Shown piece by piece: positions 43,150 to 53,244 of a stretch of DNA of 64,000 bases. Source of the stretch: Winogradskyella sp. (lineage in GTDB: Bacteria; Bacteroidota; Bacteroidia; Flavobacteriales; Flavobacteriaceae); contig NZ_JABSSU010000001.1 in NCBI RefSeq assembly GCF_013213835.1, positions 186,001 to 250,000 on the forward strand, written 5' to 3'. The notes below the pieces were generated by a model that was not told where the DNA came from, did not search any database, and saw only the letters and a list, made by a program, of their open reading frames with translations. The stretch's first letter is position 1, and the number at the start of each line of letters is the position of its first letter. The translations under genes were made by a program, and so were the position numbers.

Positions 43150-43968
43150 TTATTTATAAAGCCATTCATAAGCCTTACCAAAGTTTTCGGACCAAAGCAC
43201 TTCATTATGTTCTCCATCTTGCACGACTTGGCTTTCTATTTGTGTTATTCCTTTTGCTTTTAAAAGATCAACCATCCGTTGTTGATCTGGTACCATAGAA
43301 TCTCCTTCGTTTTCACCAACAAGAAAATAAAATTTTGAAGAATTAGGTATCTCTGTATTTGATACGATGTCATAAATCTCCGGGTTTATCCAGAAGGAAG
43401 ACGAAAATACACCTGCTTTACCAAACGTCTCAGGATGTTTTAGTGCACCATAAAAAGAAATTAAACCACCAAGTGATGCACCAAAAATGGTGGTATGTTT
43501 CGCTTCAGATTTTGTTCTATATGTGATATCAATATGTGGTTTTAAGGTGTTTTTAATAAACAAAAGGTATGCCTCACCTTTTCCTCCACCATATTTTTCA
43601 TGCTTAAATGGTGTCAATTCATCAATACGCTTTTCGGCACCGTGCTCTATTCCGATAATTATACTTTGATTTTTTGTAATGTCATCTAAATACTCATCAA
43701 CTTTCCATTCTCCCGCATAAGATGATTCTGCATCAAATAAATTTTGCGCATCATGCATGTAAACCACAGGATACCGCTTTTCAGAATTTTGGTAATCTTT
43801 AGGTAAGTATACCCAAATTTGTCTTGTAGTGTCAAGTTGAGGTGATGAAATGGTGAATTTTGTAATATTCTGAAAAACAGTATTTTGATCTTCATTTTTA
43901 CATGAAAATATTACAAAAACCAACATAAAATACAGTTTGTGTTTTATGTATATATTAGTGTTTAGCAT
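43150..43968 (-). CDS. Esterase D-like alpha/beta hydrolase, lipoprotein
   Basis: The ATG at 43968 gives a lipoprotein signal (YFMLVFVIFSC) and 272 residues; the open frame extends 41 residues upstream but those are unlike a signal. The putative-esterase fold is clear: RQIWVYLPKDYQNSEKRYPVVYMHDAQNLF, IIIGIEHGAEKRIDEL, HTTIFGASLGGLISFYGAL with the nucleophile Ser in GASLGG, FYFLVGENEGD for the acid turn, and a late DGEHNEVLWSENF supplying His. Relatives hydrolyse S-formylglutathione, siderophores or acyl esters. The substrate is unknown. Confidence 0.86.
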   Translation of the reverse strand: MLNTNIYIKHKLYFMLVFVIFSCKNEDQNTVFQNITKFTISSPQLDTTRQIWVYLPKDYQNSEKRYPVVYMHDAQNLFDAESSYAGEWKVDEYLDDITKNQSIIIGIEHGAEKRIDELTPFKHEKYGGGKGEAYLLFIKNTLKPHIDITYRTKSEAKHTTIFGASLGGLISFYGALKHPETFGKAGVFSSSFWINPEIYDIVSNTEIPNSSKFYFLVGENEGDSMVPDQQRMVDLLKAKGITQIESQVVQDGEHNEVLWSENFGKAYEWLYK

Positions 43969-44074
43969 TGATAAACGTTGAATTATTCCGACCAAGTACA
44001 AAATATTTTTCGACAAGATACAAGATATCAACGACAATAAAATAATTGACCTCTTTAACTTTACAGTAGACAAA

Positions 44075-44491
44075 ATGTTGCCTGTTACCATGATGAATAG
44101 ACAAGAAAAACTCAGCTTATTATCAGAGATGATTGCATTCGCTCAGTCGGATGACAGTCTTAAGTCTATAGAATATAATTTTTTGTATAGTATTGCCAAG
44201 CAGTTAGGTATATCTAAAGAAGATTTTGATTATCTAATAGAACATCCAGTGACTTATGTGCATTTAAAATCACATAGTGAACGCATTGTGCAGTTTCATC
44301 GTTTGGTTTTACTCATGAATTTAGATCATAAGGTTTCTTCGAAACAATTGGTAAAGATTCATAATTTCGGTCTACGTATGGGACTTAGTCATGAATCTAT
44401 AAACCGTGTTTTAGATTTGATGGACAGTTTTCCAAATAAAATAGTTCCACCAGATTTTCTAATAGATATATTTAAAGTACAGTATAATTAG
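44075..44491 (+). CDS. TerB-like helical protein
   Basis: The 138-residue all-helical protein reads RQEKLSLLSEMIAFAQSDDSLKSIEYNFLYSIAKQLGISKEDFDYLIEH. Its D-x-x-hydrophobic-E pattern fits the TerB/TerB-like family. The second half repeats a similar helix order (QFHRLVLLMNLDHKVSSKQLVKIHNFGLRMGLSHESINRVLDLM). The start may be at 44075, 44090 or 44093. TerB folds bind metals or act as scaffolds, and the role here is unknown. It is divergent from the esterase gene and converges on uvrB. Confidence 0.7.
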   Translation: MLPVTMMNRQEKLSLLSEMIAFAQSDDSLKSIEYNFLYSIAKQLGISKEDFDYLIEHPVTYVHLKSHSERIVQFHRLVLLMNLDHKVSSKQLVKIHNFGLRMGLSHESINRVLDLMDSFPNKIVPPDFLIDIFKVQYN

Positions 44492-44494
44492 GTT

Positions 44495-44523
44495 AAAAAA
44501 ATCCGCTTTAAAGCGGATTTTTT
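44495..44523. terminator. Bidirectional terminator before uvrB
   Basis: A palindrome centred on TCCGCTTTAAAGCGGA with A runs on the left and T runs on the right lies between two convergent genes. Confidence 0.8.
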
Positions 44524-46528
44524 ATTTCACTTTTAATTTTTCTAGTTTTTCTTGATATGTTGTAATCTCATCTCTAAATCTTGCAGCTTCCATAAAGTCT
44601 AGAGATTTTGCAGCCTGTTCCATTTGCTTACGCTTTTCTTTGATTTTCTTTTCGAGTTGGGATTTTGTAAGATATTCACTCTCTGGTTCTGCAGCTATTT
44701 TTGCGTCAAGCTCGGTCTTATATGTACTTACAGAATTTTTGGCGAGTGCACTATCCAAACTTTTATTTAGTGCTTTAGGAACAATATTGTTTTCAGTGTT
44801 ATAAGTAATTTGTTTTTCTCTTCGATAGTTGGTTTCGTCAATAGTTTTCTGCATGCTTTTAGTAATAGTGTCAGCATACATTATTGCCATACCATTAAGG
44901 TTACGCGCAGCTCTACCTACTGTTTGAGTTAAAGATCTATTAGACCGAAGGAAACCTTCTTTATCCGCATCAAGTATGGCAACTAAAGATACTTCTGGTA
45001 AATCTAATCCCTCACGAAGTAAATTCACTCCAACCAAAACATCAAATAAACCTTTACGTAAATCTTGCATAATTTCTACACGCTCTAAGGTGTCAACATC
45101 ACTATGAATATAGCGACATCTAATGGCAATCCGCGTTAGGTATTTTACAAGTTCTTCTGCCATGCGCTTGGTAAGTGTAGTTACTAAAGTCCGCTCGTCT
45201 TTTTCTACACGGTCTTGTATTTCTTCAATTAAATCATCAATCTGATTTAGACTTGGTCGAACTTCTATAATTGGGTCTAAAAGTCCTGTTGGTCGAATAA
45301 CTTGTTCAACATAAACACCATCAGATTTTTGTAATTCGTAGTCTGCTGGTGTTGCTGATACGTAAATCACTTGATTTTGTAAAGATTCGAACTCTTCAAA
45401 TTTTAGAGGTCTATTATCCATTGCGGCAGGCAATCTAAATCCATATTCTACCAAATTTTCTTTACGACTTCTATCACCACCATACATAGCATGCACCTGA
45501 GATATGGTCACATGACTTTCGTCTACAACCATCAAATAATCATCTGGGAAATAATCTAATAAGCAGAAAGGCCTAGTGCCTGGTGCGCGTCCATCGAGAT
45601 AACGCGAATAGTTCTCAATACCAGAACAGTAACCTAGTTCTCGTATCATCTCTAAGTCAAACTCTGTCCGTTCCTTAAGTCGTTTCGCTTCTAGGTGTTT
45701 GCCAATATCTTTAAAATAATCGTGCTGTACTACTAAATCATCTTGAATATCCCTAATGGCATTTTGTAATACATCTGGCGACGTTACAAACATGTTTGCA
45801 GGATAGATGTTTAATCTATCATACCGTTCTATAACTTCGTTAGTCATAACGTCAAAGGCTTCAATTTCTTCAATTTCATCACCGAAGAAGTGAATTCTAA
45901 AAGCGTTATTTGCATATCCTGGAAATACATCCACGGTATCTCCTTTTATTCTGAAGTTACCATTTTTAAAATCAGCCTCGGTACGAGAATATAAACTCTG
46001 AACAAGTTGATGCAGTAGTTTAGTTCTTGATATGACTTGATCACGTTCGATTGTAATCACATTTTTTTGAAATTCGACTGGATTACCAATACCATACAAA
46101 CATGATACTGAAGCCACAACTAAAACATCTCTTCTTCCAGACAATAGGGAGGACGTGGTACTTAATCGCATCTTCTCAATTTCTTCGTTTATAGATAAAT
46201 CTTTTTCAATATAAACTCCAGAAACAGGTATATACGCTTCAGGTTGATAGTAATCATAATACGACACAAAATACTCAACCGCATTATTAGGAAAGAACTG
46301 TTTAAACTCAGAATATAACTGTGCTGCTAAGGTTTTGTTATGAGCTAAAACCAAAGTAGGTCGTTGTACTTCTTCAATAACATTGGCTACAGTAAATGTT
46401 TTACCAGAACCTGTAACCCCAAGAAGTGTTTGGTACTTTTCGTTTTCATTAATGCCGTTAGCTAATTGCTTTATGGCATCTGGTTGATCACCAGTTGGGC
46501 TAAATTCTGACTCAATTTTAAATCGCAT
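44522..46528 (-). CDS. uvrB: Excinuclease ABC subunit B
   Basis: The 668-residue helicase-like protein has GVTGSGKTFTVANVI (Walker A), VLAHNKTLAAQLYSEFKQFFP, the beta-hairpin region EYFVSYYDYYQPEAYIP, DESHVTISQ (DEAD-like box), VYVSATPADYEL, TLTKRMAEELVKYL, GVNLLREGLDLPEVSLV and QTVGRAARN (motif VI). A C-terminal UVR domain (QLEKKIKEKRKQMEQAAKSLDFMEAARFRDEI) binds UvrC. It verifies damage and loads UvrC in nucleotide excision repair. It is transcribed alone. Confidence 0.97.
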   Translation of the reverse strand: MRFKIESEFSPTGDQPDAIKQLANGINENEKYQTLLGVTGSGKTFTVANVIEEVQRPTLVLAHNKTLAAQLYSEFKQFFPNNAVEYFVSYYDYYQPEAYIPVSGVYIEKDLSINEEIEKMRLSTTSSLLSGRRDVLVVASVSCLYGIGNPVEFQKNVITIERDQVISRTKLLHQLVQSLYSRTEADFKNGNFRIKGDTVDVFPGYANNAFRIHFFGDEIEEIEAFDVMTNEVIERYDRLNIYPANMFVTSPDVLQNAIRDIQDDLVVQHDYFKDIGKHLEAKRLKERTEFDLEMIRELGYCSGIENYSRYLDGRAPGTRPFCLLDYFPDDYLMVVDESHVTISQVHAMYGGDRSRKENLVEYGFRLPAAMDNRPLKFEEFESLQNQVIYVSATPADYELQKSDGVYVEQVIRPTGLLDPIIEVRPSLNQIDDLIEEIQDRVEKDERTLVTTLTKRMAEELVKYLTRIAIRCRYIHSDVDTLERVEIMQDLRKGLFDVLVGVNLLREGLDLPEVSLVAILDADKEGFLRSNRSLTQTVGRAARNLNGMAIMYADTITKSMQKTIDETNYRREKQITYNTENNIVPKALNKSLDSALAKNSVSTYKTELDAKIAAEPESEYLTKSQLEKKIKEKRKQMEQAAKSLDFMEAARFRDEITTYQEKLEKLKVK

Positions 46529-46563
46529 AAAGCAAAGTTACGATAAAGAACAGTGCCAATCAA

Positions 46564-49500
46564 TTAACGTTTTAAGGCAAAATGACCTTTAACTTCAAAC
46601 GATTGTTCACCACCTTCAATCACCGCCATAAACCAATAATCACTTGCCGGCATATTATTTCCGTTATAAGTACCATCCCAACCTGCTGTGTTAGACCCCA
46701 ATTGTTTTAGAAGTTTACCAAATCTATCAAAAATGTAAACAACACTACCAGGCAACGTTTCTATACCAACAATGTGCCATGTCGGGTTGTCTAAATCGCC
46801 ATTTGGTGTAAAGAATTTTGGTGCATCAACAACCACAACTTCTCGTGTTACTTCAGCACATCCATTAAGGTCTATAATTGTTATGGTATGATAACCTAAT
46901 GCTACATTTTCAAAAATGTTAGAGTCTTGTGGATCTCCATCATCCAGAATATATTGATAGTTACCAATGCCACTAATTGTAATAGTAATGTTATTTGGAT
47001 CTGAGAAATCAACGGTTTCAACAACGTCAATCATTGCTGATTCTGATTCTATAACATCAAATGTGCTTGTGGTAGAACATCCAAATTCTGAAGTAACAGT
47101 AACTGAATACGTGCCAAGTGCGGTTATTTCGATCTCAGAAGTCGTTTCACCATTTGACCACAAATAAGTGTCAGAAGTTATGAAGGTTTCTGCCGAAACA
47201 ATTAACGGTAAGTTATCAATACAAACCACTTGATCTTCTATGTCTACTATTGGTTTAGGATGAACAATAGTTGTAAACTGAGTTAAAGTATAGCATCCTG
47301 TTGTATTGTTCTCAACTCTTCCATAAATGACTTCCCCATCAAACGCATCATAAGTAAAACTTGAAATTACCTCAATGCCTTCTTCTGCCGATTGCAAATT
47401 GTTAAAATACGTCACTGTAAATTCCGATGGATTTTGAGAACCAAGAATTGTTGATGTTTGAGATCCGAAGCTAAAATTCTGTATACCGTCAAAATCATCA
47501 TCACAAGTCATCAAATCACTTGGTTGATTGGCTATTGGCACAGGATTAACTCTAAGTGAAAACGGATATATATGATAGCAATGGGTTGTGCTGAATTCAA
47601 TTCGTGCATAAATCGTATCTAAATTACTTGAGTATGTATAGTTAGGGTCTAATGCATTTTCATTTGAAATAGCATCATCTTCAGATGAGAAATAGCTGAA
47701 TAAAACATTGTAATCAGAATCTACTATAATGTCGTTGATTGTAGTAAGATTAAAACTATTTGTATCATTTGCACAGATATCATGGATTTGGAAATCATTA
47801 ATAGCTGGAGGTAAGTTTACATTTAGTTCTAATGGTACGTATCTGTAACAGTTGCCTATTGTGTTTAAAACTTTAATATAAACCGTTTGGGGATTACTTA
47901 AGTTTGAATAGTTCTCAGGATTTGCTATAGCATTTGTGTCATTATCTAAATCTTCAACTGTTTCAAAATAGGTGATGACTTCATTCGGATTAAAATTATC
48001 AAAAAGTTGATCTTCAACAGATGTTAAATCAAATTGAGTGATAGCGTCATAATCGTTGTCACATTCTAATAAAGATTCTGGTGCATTAGGAAAAGGATTA
48101 ATAATGAGATTAAAGTTGGTTAAACTATAGCAGCCCGTTTCATTGTTCTCGATCCTAACAATGATTTCTGTATCATCACTAGCTGTATAAACTGGTCCGA
48201 GGTGATTAACATCATTATTGGCTTGTTCTAGGTTTAAATGATAGGTTACGGTAAATCCATCTGCACTTTGGTCTCCTAATACAGTATTGGTTTGTGTCTC
48301 TAAATCAAAGTTTTCAAGGTTGTTGTTAGAATTATCATCGCAAACCTCAATATCATTTGGTTGGTTAGCAATTGGCAATGGATTTATTTGTAGTGTAAAA
48401 TCATACACATAGAAACAACCTGTTGTAGCATCTTCTATTCTTATATATATAATATCGCCTACAGTGCTATACGTGTAATCTGTTGATAATGCATTGCTAT
48501 TGGTTTCAGCGTCAGCATAATTTGAGTGAAAAGACAATAGCACATTTGTTGTGTCATCAACGATAACTGTATTTATTTCATTAAGGTTAAAAGCGCTATC
48601 AGGATTATCACATATCTCATAAATTTCAAACTCATTGATTGGTGGTGGTGACAACGTATTTAATTCAAGAGGAACAGCAGTATAACAATTTGCTGAAGTA
48701 TTAAATACCTTTATAAACACAGTTTGAGGATTGCTTAAATTGGTGTAGTTATCTGGAACTGTTATTGGATTTGCATCTGACTCCAAATCGTCTAATGATT
48801 GAAAATAGGTAATAATAACATTACTTGGCATTACCGGATATAGTTCAGATTCAGCCGTTGTGAGATTGAAAGTGTTGATTTCATCGTAATCTGTATCACA
48901 TATAACTATTGGGTTCACAGATGATGGTGCAGGATACACAATTGTGGTAAATGATGTTGTAGAAAAACATCCCGTAATTGAGTTGACCACTCTAACATAA
49001 ATGATTTCGTTATTTCCGGAATTATAATCATCCGGTATGGCATTCTCACCAGATTCTGCTTCTGATTGAGAGTTGTGATAACTCACTAAAAATATACTTG
49101 GATCTTGGTTTTGAAGTACAGATGCATTTTGAGAAATAAGGTTAAATACTTCAAAGCCGTCATTAGATGTGTCATCGCATGTTTCTAAATCTATTGGTTG
49201 ATTTGCGATAGGTAATGGGTTGATGATAAGCTCAAAAGGATATGTTGTATAACAACCAGTTTCAGTATATGTTAATCTTACATAAATAATATGAGATGAT
49301 GCCGAATAGATAAAATTTGTATCTAATGATGCCAGATTATTTTCAGCATCACTTGCAGTATTGTGATAGGTAAAGTCTATACCTGTAGTATCATCTGTAA
49401 CAATTGAATTAATAGTTGTCAAATCAAAACTCGAAGCGGAATTATCACATATTTCATGAGTCATAAAATCATTCACAGTTGGCGGTAAATTGACAATAAT

Positions 49501-52500
49501 ATCAACTGGTATATGAACATAACAATTACTAATAGTATTATTTATTTTCACATAAACTGTTTGTGGGTTTGATGTGTTCGTATAATTCTGTGGGTCTAAA
49601 ATTTGATTAATATCGAGGTCGAGATCTTCAAGCGTTTCAAAATAAGAAACTACGATATTGTCTTGTCTTACATCTAGAATCTCTAGTTCAGCAATGGTAA
49701 GATTCCATGTTAAAATGCCGTCATAATTGTCATCACAGGCAACCAGAGGTGATGCAGGATATACAGTTGGAGCTGCAATAACATTGATTTCAAACGACGA
49801 AAGTCCATAGCAATAAGTACCATTATCTACTCGGGCAAAAAGTTGTTGAGGATTTACTGTGTTAGTAAAATTTAAGTCGGTTAAAGGATTAATACTGTTT
49901 TCGGCATTGTATTGGGATGTGTAGAACGTAATCGTTAAACTTTCTGGGCTTCCAGTTTCCATGGCTGTCATGGTTTCATTGAGATCTACTGTAACTACAC
50001 CATCATTTGAAATATCATCACAAATAAATATACTTTCAGCAGGGTTAAATATTGGCAATGCACCAACTTCTAGCTCAAATGACGACGTTCCAAAACATTC
50101 TGAATCTGTATTGTTTTCTACCCTAACATAAATGGTTTGCGGACTTGAAGTATTGTTATAAATAGAATACTTATTTATTTCATTAGTGCCATCTAAAGCG
50201 TCTTGCTCAGTTTCAAAATATCGTACAAATTTATCTGGTTGTCCATTTAAGATTTCAGGGTCTTTCAAATAGAAATAAAAATCTGCAACGCCACTAATGT
50301 CAGCTTCACAATTTTCAAAATTTGAAATAGGTATAAATTCAGGATGCGTATTAATATAAACGTAGAAGCCTGAAATACTGTAGCAACCTGAGGTTTCGTT
50401 AGCTACTCTTACGTAGATATAATCTGTTGATGTTGTGTAATTGGCCGGATCTGCGATTGGGTCAATACCTTCAAGCGAATTATTATAGTTACTATAAAAT
50501 GAAATCTCAAAGCCTGCGGTAGACGAAACAACCTCTGGAATTTTTGAATTTAAGTCTACAGTAGATATACCATCGTCGTCGTCATCACAAACAATAATAT
50601 TTGTTGGATACATCACTTCTGGTGCGTCAACTACACTAATCTCTATGGTAGAGACATCATAACATTCAGATTGGGTATTTGTAACTCTGATATAGAAAGT
50701 TTGAGGATTAGAGCTATTATAGACATAATCTGGTAATATGTTCTCGTTGTTCAGAGCATCTTGCTCTGTAAGATAGTATTTAACGTTATAAGGGCTTACA
50801 CCTTGGCTAGCGATTTCATTAAATGTTGGCATAAATAAAGTCGTAAACCCATCATTAACACTGTCATCACAATATTCACCTGTTTGAGGTGATAACACAA
50901 CTGCTTCAGAAATAGAAAGTGTAACAGTAACAAATTCTGTACAGTCATCGCTTATAATTGTTGCATAGATTACTGTACCATTGTTAGATACTATATATGG
51001 TACGGTTTCGTCTAGTGGATTAACACTATTAGCTCGGTCTTCTTCAGTGGCATAAAAGGTCGTTTCCCACTCATCATAATCATCTTCTATTTCGGTTTCA
51101 ACTTCTGATAAATCAAAATCTGCAATACCATCATTACTTGCATCATCACATACTACAAATGCTTCAGCTGAGTATGTAGTTTGAATAATATTTGAAAATA
51201 AATCTATCTCAGTTACTGCATAACAACCTGTAGTGTCATCTTGGACTCTAACATAGATCTGTTGGTAATTTGGTACAAAATTTTGATAATTTTCTGGATC
51301 ACCAATTGGATTTATATTCTGATGCGCATCAAATAAGTACTCATGATAAGACACAGTAACACCAGTCAGTCCCAAAAGAATACTATCTATTACGGACGTG
51401 AGATCGAAGGTTTCAAAGCCATCAAAATCTTGTTCGCACATATTAATATATGGAGAATCTGGACTAATCGGAGGACCACTTTGGAATACAATAGATATTG
51501 GTGTTGTTGAAAAACATCCTGTATTTGGATCATAGATTCTTACAAATAATGATTCAGAAATATTATTATTAGCATAAGGTGAGAAAATGGGGTTGATACC
51601 CATATCGGCTTCCGGTTGAGAAAAATGATAGCTAATAAATAGATTGGTATTTCCATCTAATATTTGATCATTTGCCGAATTTAAATCAACAAAAGTAAAA
51701 TCTTCTTGAGTAGCGTCTTGACATACCACTATTGGGTCTGGTTCAACAAAGTCGGGTTTGCTATTTACCACAAGGTTAAAGGTAGAATACGCTAAACAGC
51801 CATTAGAAGTATCTTCAATTCTTACGAATATTTGTTGAGGTGAACTTGTGTTTTCAATGATTCCACTAATAGGATTCATATTATTTTGAGCATCGTCGTC
51901 ACTGTAATGATAAGTGATATTGTAGGAAGAAGAATAAGGCACGGAAGAAAGTACCTCTCCGTCTTTAGTATTCAAATCAAAATCCTCAACACCATCATTT
52001 GAGTCATCATCGCAGAGCAGATAATCAGATATAGTACTTGCAGATTGTTCTGAATTCAGCGTGATTTCTACGGTATCTTCAATGACACAAGACGTTTGAT
52101 TTAATTGAATAGTAATTTCAACTTTATATGATCCTGAAGATGTTGCATTTAATGTTGCTGCATTTTCACCACTCATTAATACATCATCTTGATACCATTG
52201 ATAGGTTGCAAGAGGATTTTGTATATCACCATTTAAGGATACAGACTCTCCACAAGTCGTAATATCCGGACCTAAATCTACACTAGCATTAAAACTATTA
52301 CCTTCAATAAAAACCGCAGAATCATAGTTATTATCAGTTTGATCTGCAATAACTAGTTTTATTTCGTAGGCTACATTTGGGGTTATTGATGCGGTTGCCG
52401 TCATTACTACAGTTCTTCCATTATAGTTTGTGTCACCTATGTTATAGCCTTCAAAATATTGTTCATTTGAGGCAGCACATTGGCCAACAATTTGATCATG

Positions 52501-53076
52501 AATGGTATTGGTGTTTACAGGAATGTTGGTGCCAGGAATTAAAGCAATATTTGTAAACGGATCTGTTGAGTTGGCTTCTCTAATTAAGAAGGCAAAGCCA
52601 TCTGAATAAAAACAAGGGAAATTTTGTTCATATTCCTCTGATGCTAATAAGTAATTGAACTGGATTTGGTTGGCTACAGAGATGAAATTAAATTGAATCG
52701 ACGTGGCGTTAAGTGTATTTGAAATGCCTAATGCATTTTCTAAATCTATATCCGTGCCCCAATTACTATCGCCTTCGTTTAATGAGTTTGTATTGGTCGT
52801 GTTACCGGCAGAATTAACATTACCTGTTGTGAGAACAATTCCATTCTGAAACGGAAAGTTAGAATTAGATTGCTCAAAAAAGCCATAGCTAGAAATACCG
52901 TTAACATCTCCATTTACAGTTGAACTGATATTTGATATTTCAACACAATTTTGTCCTAAACTATTTTGAATGAGTTGTTCTAATGGTAGTGAGTCGTCGG
53001 TAGTAATTTGTTGGGCAAAACTACTTATTGAGAAAATAGTAAAAAGAATCTGGGTAATTGTAATTCTATATTTCAC
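46564..53076 (-). CDS. Giant T9SS-secreted repeat protein, paralogue with three triplet units
   Basis: The 2170-residue protein starts at GTG with a signal peptide (cleaved after SSFA, residue 21). Then come a choice-of-anchor L domain (about 22-265; QFNYLLASEEYEQNFPCFYSDGFAFLIRE, IALIPGTNIPVNTNTIHDQ) and an Ig-like domain (about 268-342). Seventeen repeats of about 93 residues follow, then an Ig-like domain and a type B T9SS sorting domain (FFTPNGDLDNPTWHIVGI, YIFDRFGKLLKQL, GWDGTYNGNNMPASDYWF, ending FALKR). Repeats 1-8 differ from one another; 9-17 are three copies of a three-repeat unit. It should be exported and anchored or released at the cell surface. It alone among the three paralogues has a NarL-type site upstream. 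Confidence 0.9.
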   Translation of the reverse strand: MKYRITITQILFTIFSISSFAQQITTDDSLPLEQLIQNSLGQNCVEISNISSTVNGDVNGISSYGFFEQSNSNFPFQNGIVLTTGNVNSAGNTTNTNSLNEGDSNWGTDIDLENALGISNTLNATSIQFNFISVANQIQFNYLLASEEYEQNFPCFYSDGFAFLIREANSTDPFTNIALIPGTNIPVNTNTIHDQIVGQCAASNEQYFEGYNIGDTNYNGRTVVMTATASITPNVAYEIKLVIADQTDNNYDSAVFIEGNSFNASVDLGPDITTCGESVSLNGDIQNPLATYQWYQDDVLMSGENAATLNATSSGSYKVEITIQLNQTSCVIEDTVEITLNSEQSASTISDYLLCDDDSNDGVEDFDLNTKDGEVLSSVPYSSSYNITYHYSDDDAQNNMNPISGIIENTSSPQQIFVRIEDTSNGCLAYSTFNLVVNSKPDFVEPDPIVVCQDATQEDFTFVDLNSANDQILDGNTNLFISYHFSQPEADMGINPIFSPYANNNISESLFVRIYDPNTGCFSTTPISIVFQSGPPISPDSPYINMCEQDFDGFETFDLTSVIDSILLGLTGVTVSYHEYLFDAHQNINPIGDPENYQNFVPNYQQIYVRVQDDTTGCYAVTEIDLFSNIIQTTYSAEAFVVCDDASNDGIADFDLSEVETEIEDDYDEWETTFYATEEDRANSVNPLDETVPYIVSNNGTVIYATIISDDCTEFVTVTLSISEAVVLSPQTGEYCDDSVNDGFTTLFMPTFNEIASQGVSPYNVKYYLTEQDALNNENILPDYVYNSSNPQTFYIRVTNTQSECYDVSTIEISVVDAPEVMYPTNIIVCDDDDDGISTVDLNSKIPEVVSSTAGFEISFYSNYNNSLEGIDPIADPANYTTSTDYIYVRVANETSGCYSISGFYVYINTHPEFIPISNFENCEADISGVADFYFYLKDPEILNGQPDKFVRYFETEQDALDGTNEINKYSIYNNTSSPQTIYVRVENNTDSECFGTSSFELEVGALPIFNPAESIFICDDISNDGVVTVDLNETMTAMETGSPESLTITFYTSQYNAENSINPLTDLNFTNTVNPQQLFARVDNGTYCYGLSSFEINVIAAPTVYPASPLVACDDNYDGILTWNLTIAELEILDVRQDNIVVSYFETLEDLDLDINQILDPQNYTNTSNPQTVYVKINNTISNCYVHIPVDIIVNLPPTVNDFMTHEICDNSASSFDLTTINSIVTDDTTGIDFTYHNTASDAENNLASLDTNFIYSASSHIIYVRLTYTETGCYTTYPFELIINPLPIANQPIDLETCDDTSNDGFEVFNLISQNASVLQNQDPSIFLVSYHNSQSEAESGENAIPDDYNSGNNEIIYVRVVNSITGCFSTTSFTTIVYPAPSSVNPIVICDTDYDEINTFNLTTAESELYPVMPSNVIITYFQSLDDLESDANPITVPDNYTNLSNPQTVFIKVFNTSANCYTAVPLELNTLSPPPINEFEIYEICDNPDSAFNLNEINTVIVDDTTNVLLSFHSNYADAETNSNALSTDYTYSTVGDIIYIRIEDATTGCFYVYDFTLQINPLPIANQPNDIEVCDDNSNNNLENFDLETQTNTVLGDQSADGFTVTYHLNLEQANNDVNHLGPVYTASDDTEIIVRIENNETGCYSLTNFNLIINPFPNAPESLLECDNDYDAITQFDLTSVEDQLFDNFNPNEVITYFETVEDLDNDTNAIANPENYSNLSNPQTVYIKVLNTIGNCYRYVPLELNVNLPPAINDFQIHDICANDTNSFNLTTINDIIVDSDYNVLFSYFSSEDDAISNENALDPNYTYSSNLDTIYARIEFSTTHCYHIYPFSLRVNPVPIANQPSDLMTCDDDFDGIQNFSFGSQTSTILGSQNPSEFTVTYFNNLQSAEEGIEVISSFTYDAFDGEVIYGRVENNTTGCYTLTQFTTIVHPKPIVDIEDQVVCIDNLPLIVSAETFITSDTYLWSNGETTSEIEITALGTYSVTVTSEFGCSTTSTFDVIESESAMIDVVETVDFSDPNNITITISGIGNYQYILDDGDPQDSNIFENVALGYHTITIIDLNGCAEVTREVVVVDAPKFFTPNGDLDNPTWHIVGIETLPGSVVYIFDRFGKLLKQLGSNTAGWDGTYNGNNMPASDYWFMAVIEGGEQSFEVKGHFALKR
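47248..49763 (-). repeat. Three in-phase triplet super-units (repeats 9-17)
   Basis: The start of each C-type repeat (ANQP) falls at 47522, 48359 and 49196 on the DNA, which is 837 bp apart each time. The array spans 2516 bp, three units of 279 residues. Each unit is A (SYFETLEDL..SNPQTVYVK), B (short ICDN variant without the DxDxDG loop) and C (ANQP..CDD). Confidence 0.9.
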
Positions 53077-53131
53077 GTATAACTTATTTAATTGAAATTA
53101 AGTAGGTTACATTAGTCACGTTTGGGCTAAT

Positions 53132-53179
53132 GCAAGTTATAAGAGAAAAAAGTAAAAAGAAATACCCAATACTAGGGAT
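53132..53179 (-). promoter_or_regulatory. NarL-type palindrome plus -7 box of the largest repeat-protein gene
   Basis: ATACCCAATACTAGGGAT (53162-53179) lies exactly 22 bp from TAACTTGC (53132-53139, minus strand). The start codon is 55 bp past the box. It is the fourth copy of the arrangement found in the kinase cluster. Confidence 0.68.
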
Positions 53180-53244
53180 TTTTTACGTTAACCGACAAAA
53201 TTAATGGGTCAACATGTTGTAAATAGTTGAACACTTGAGAGTTA

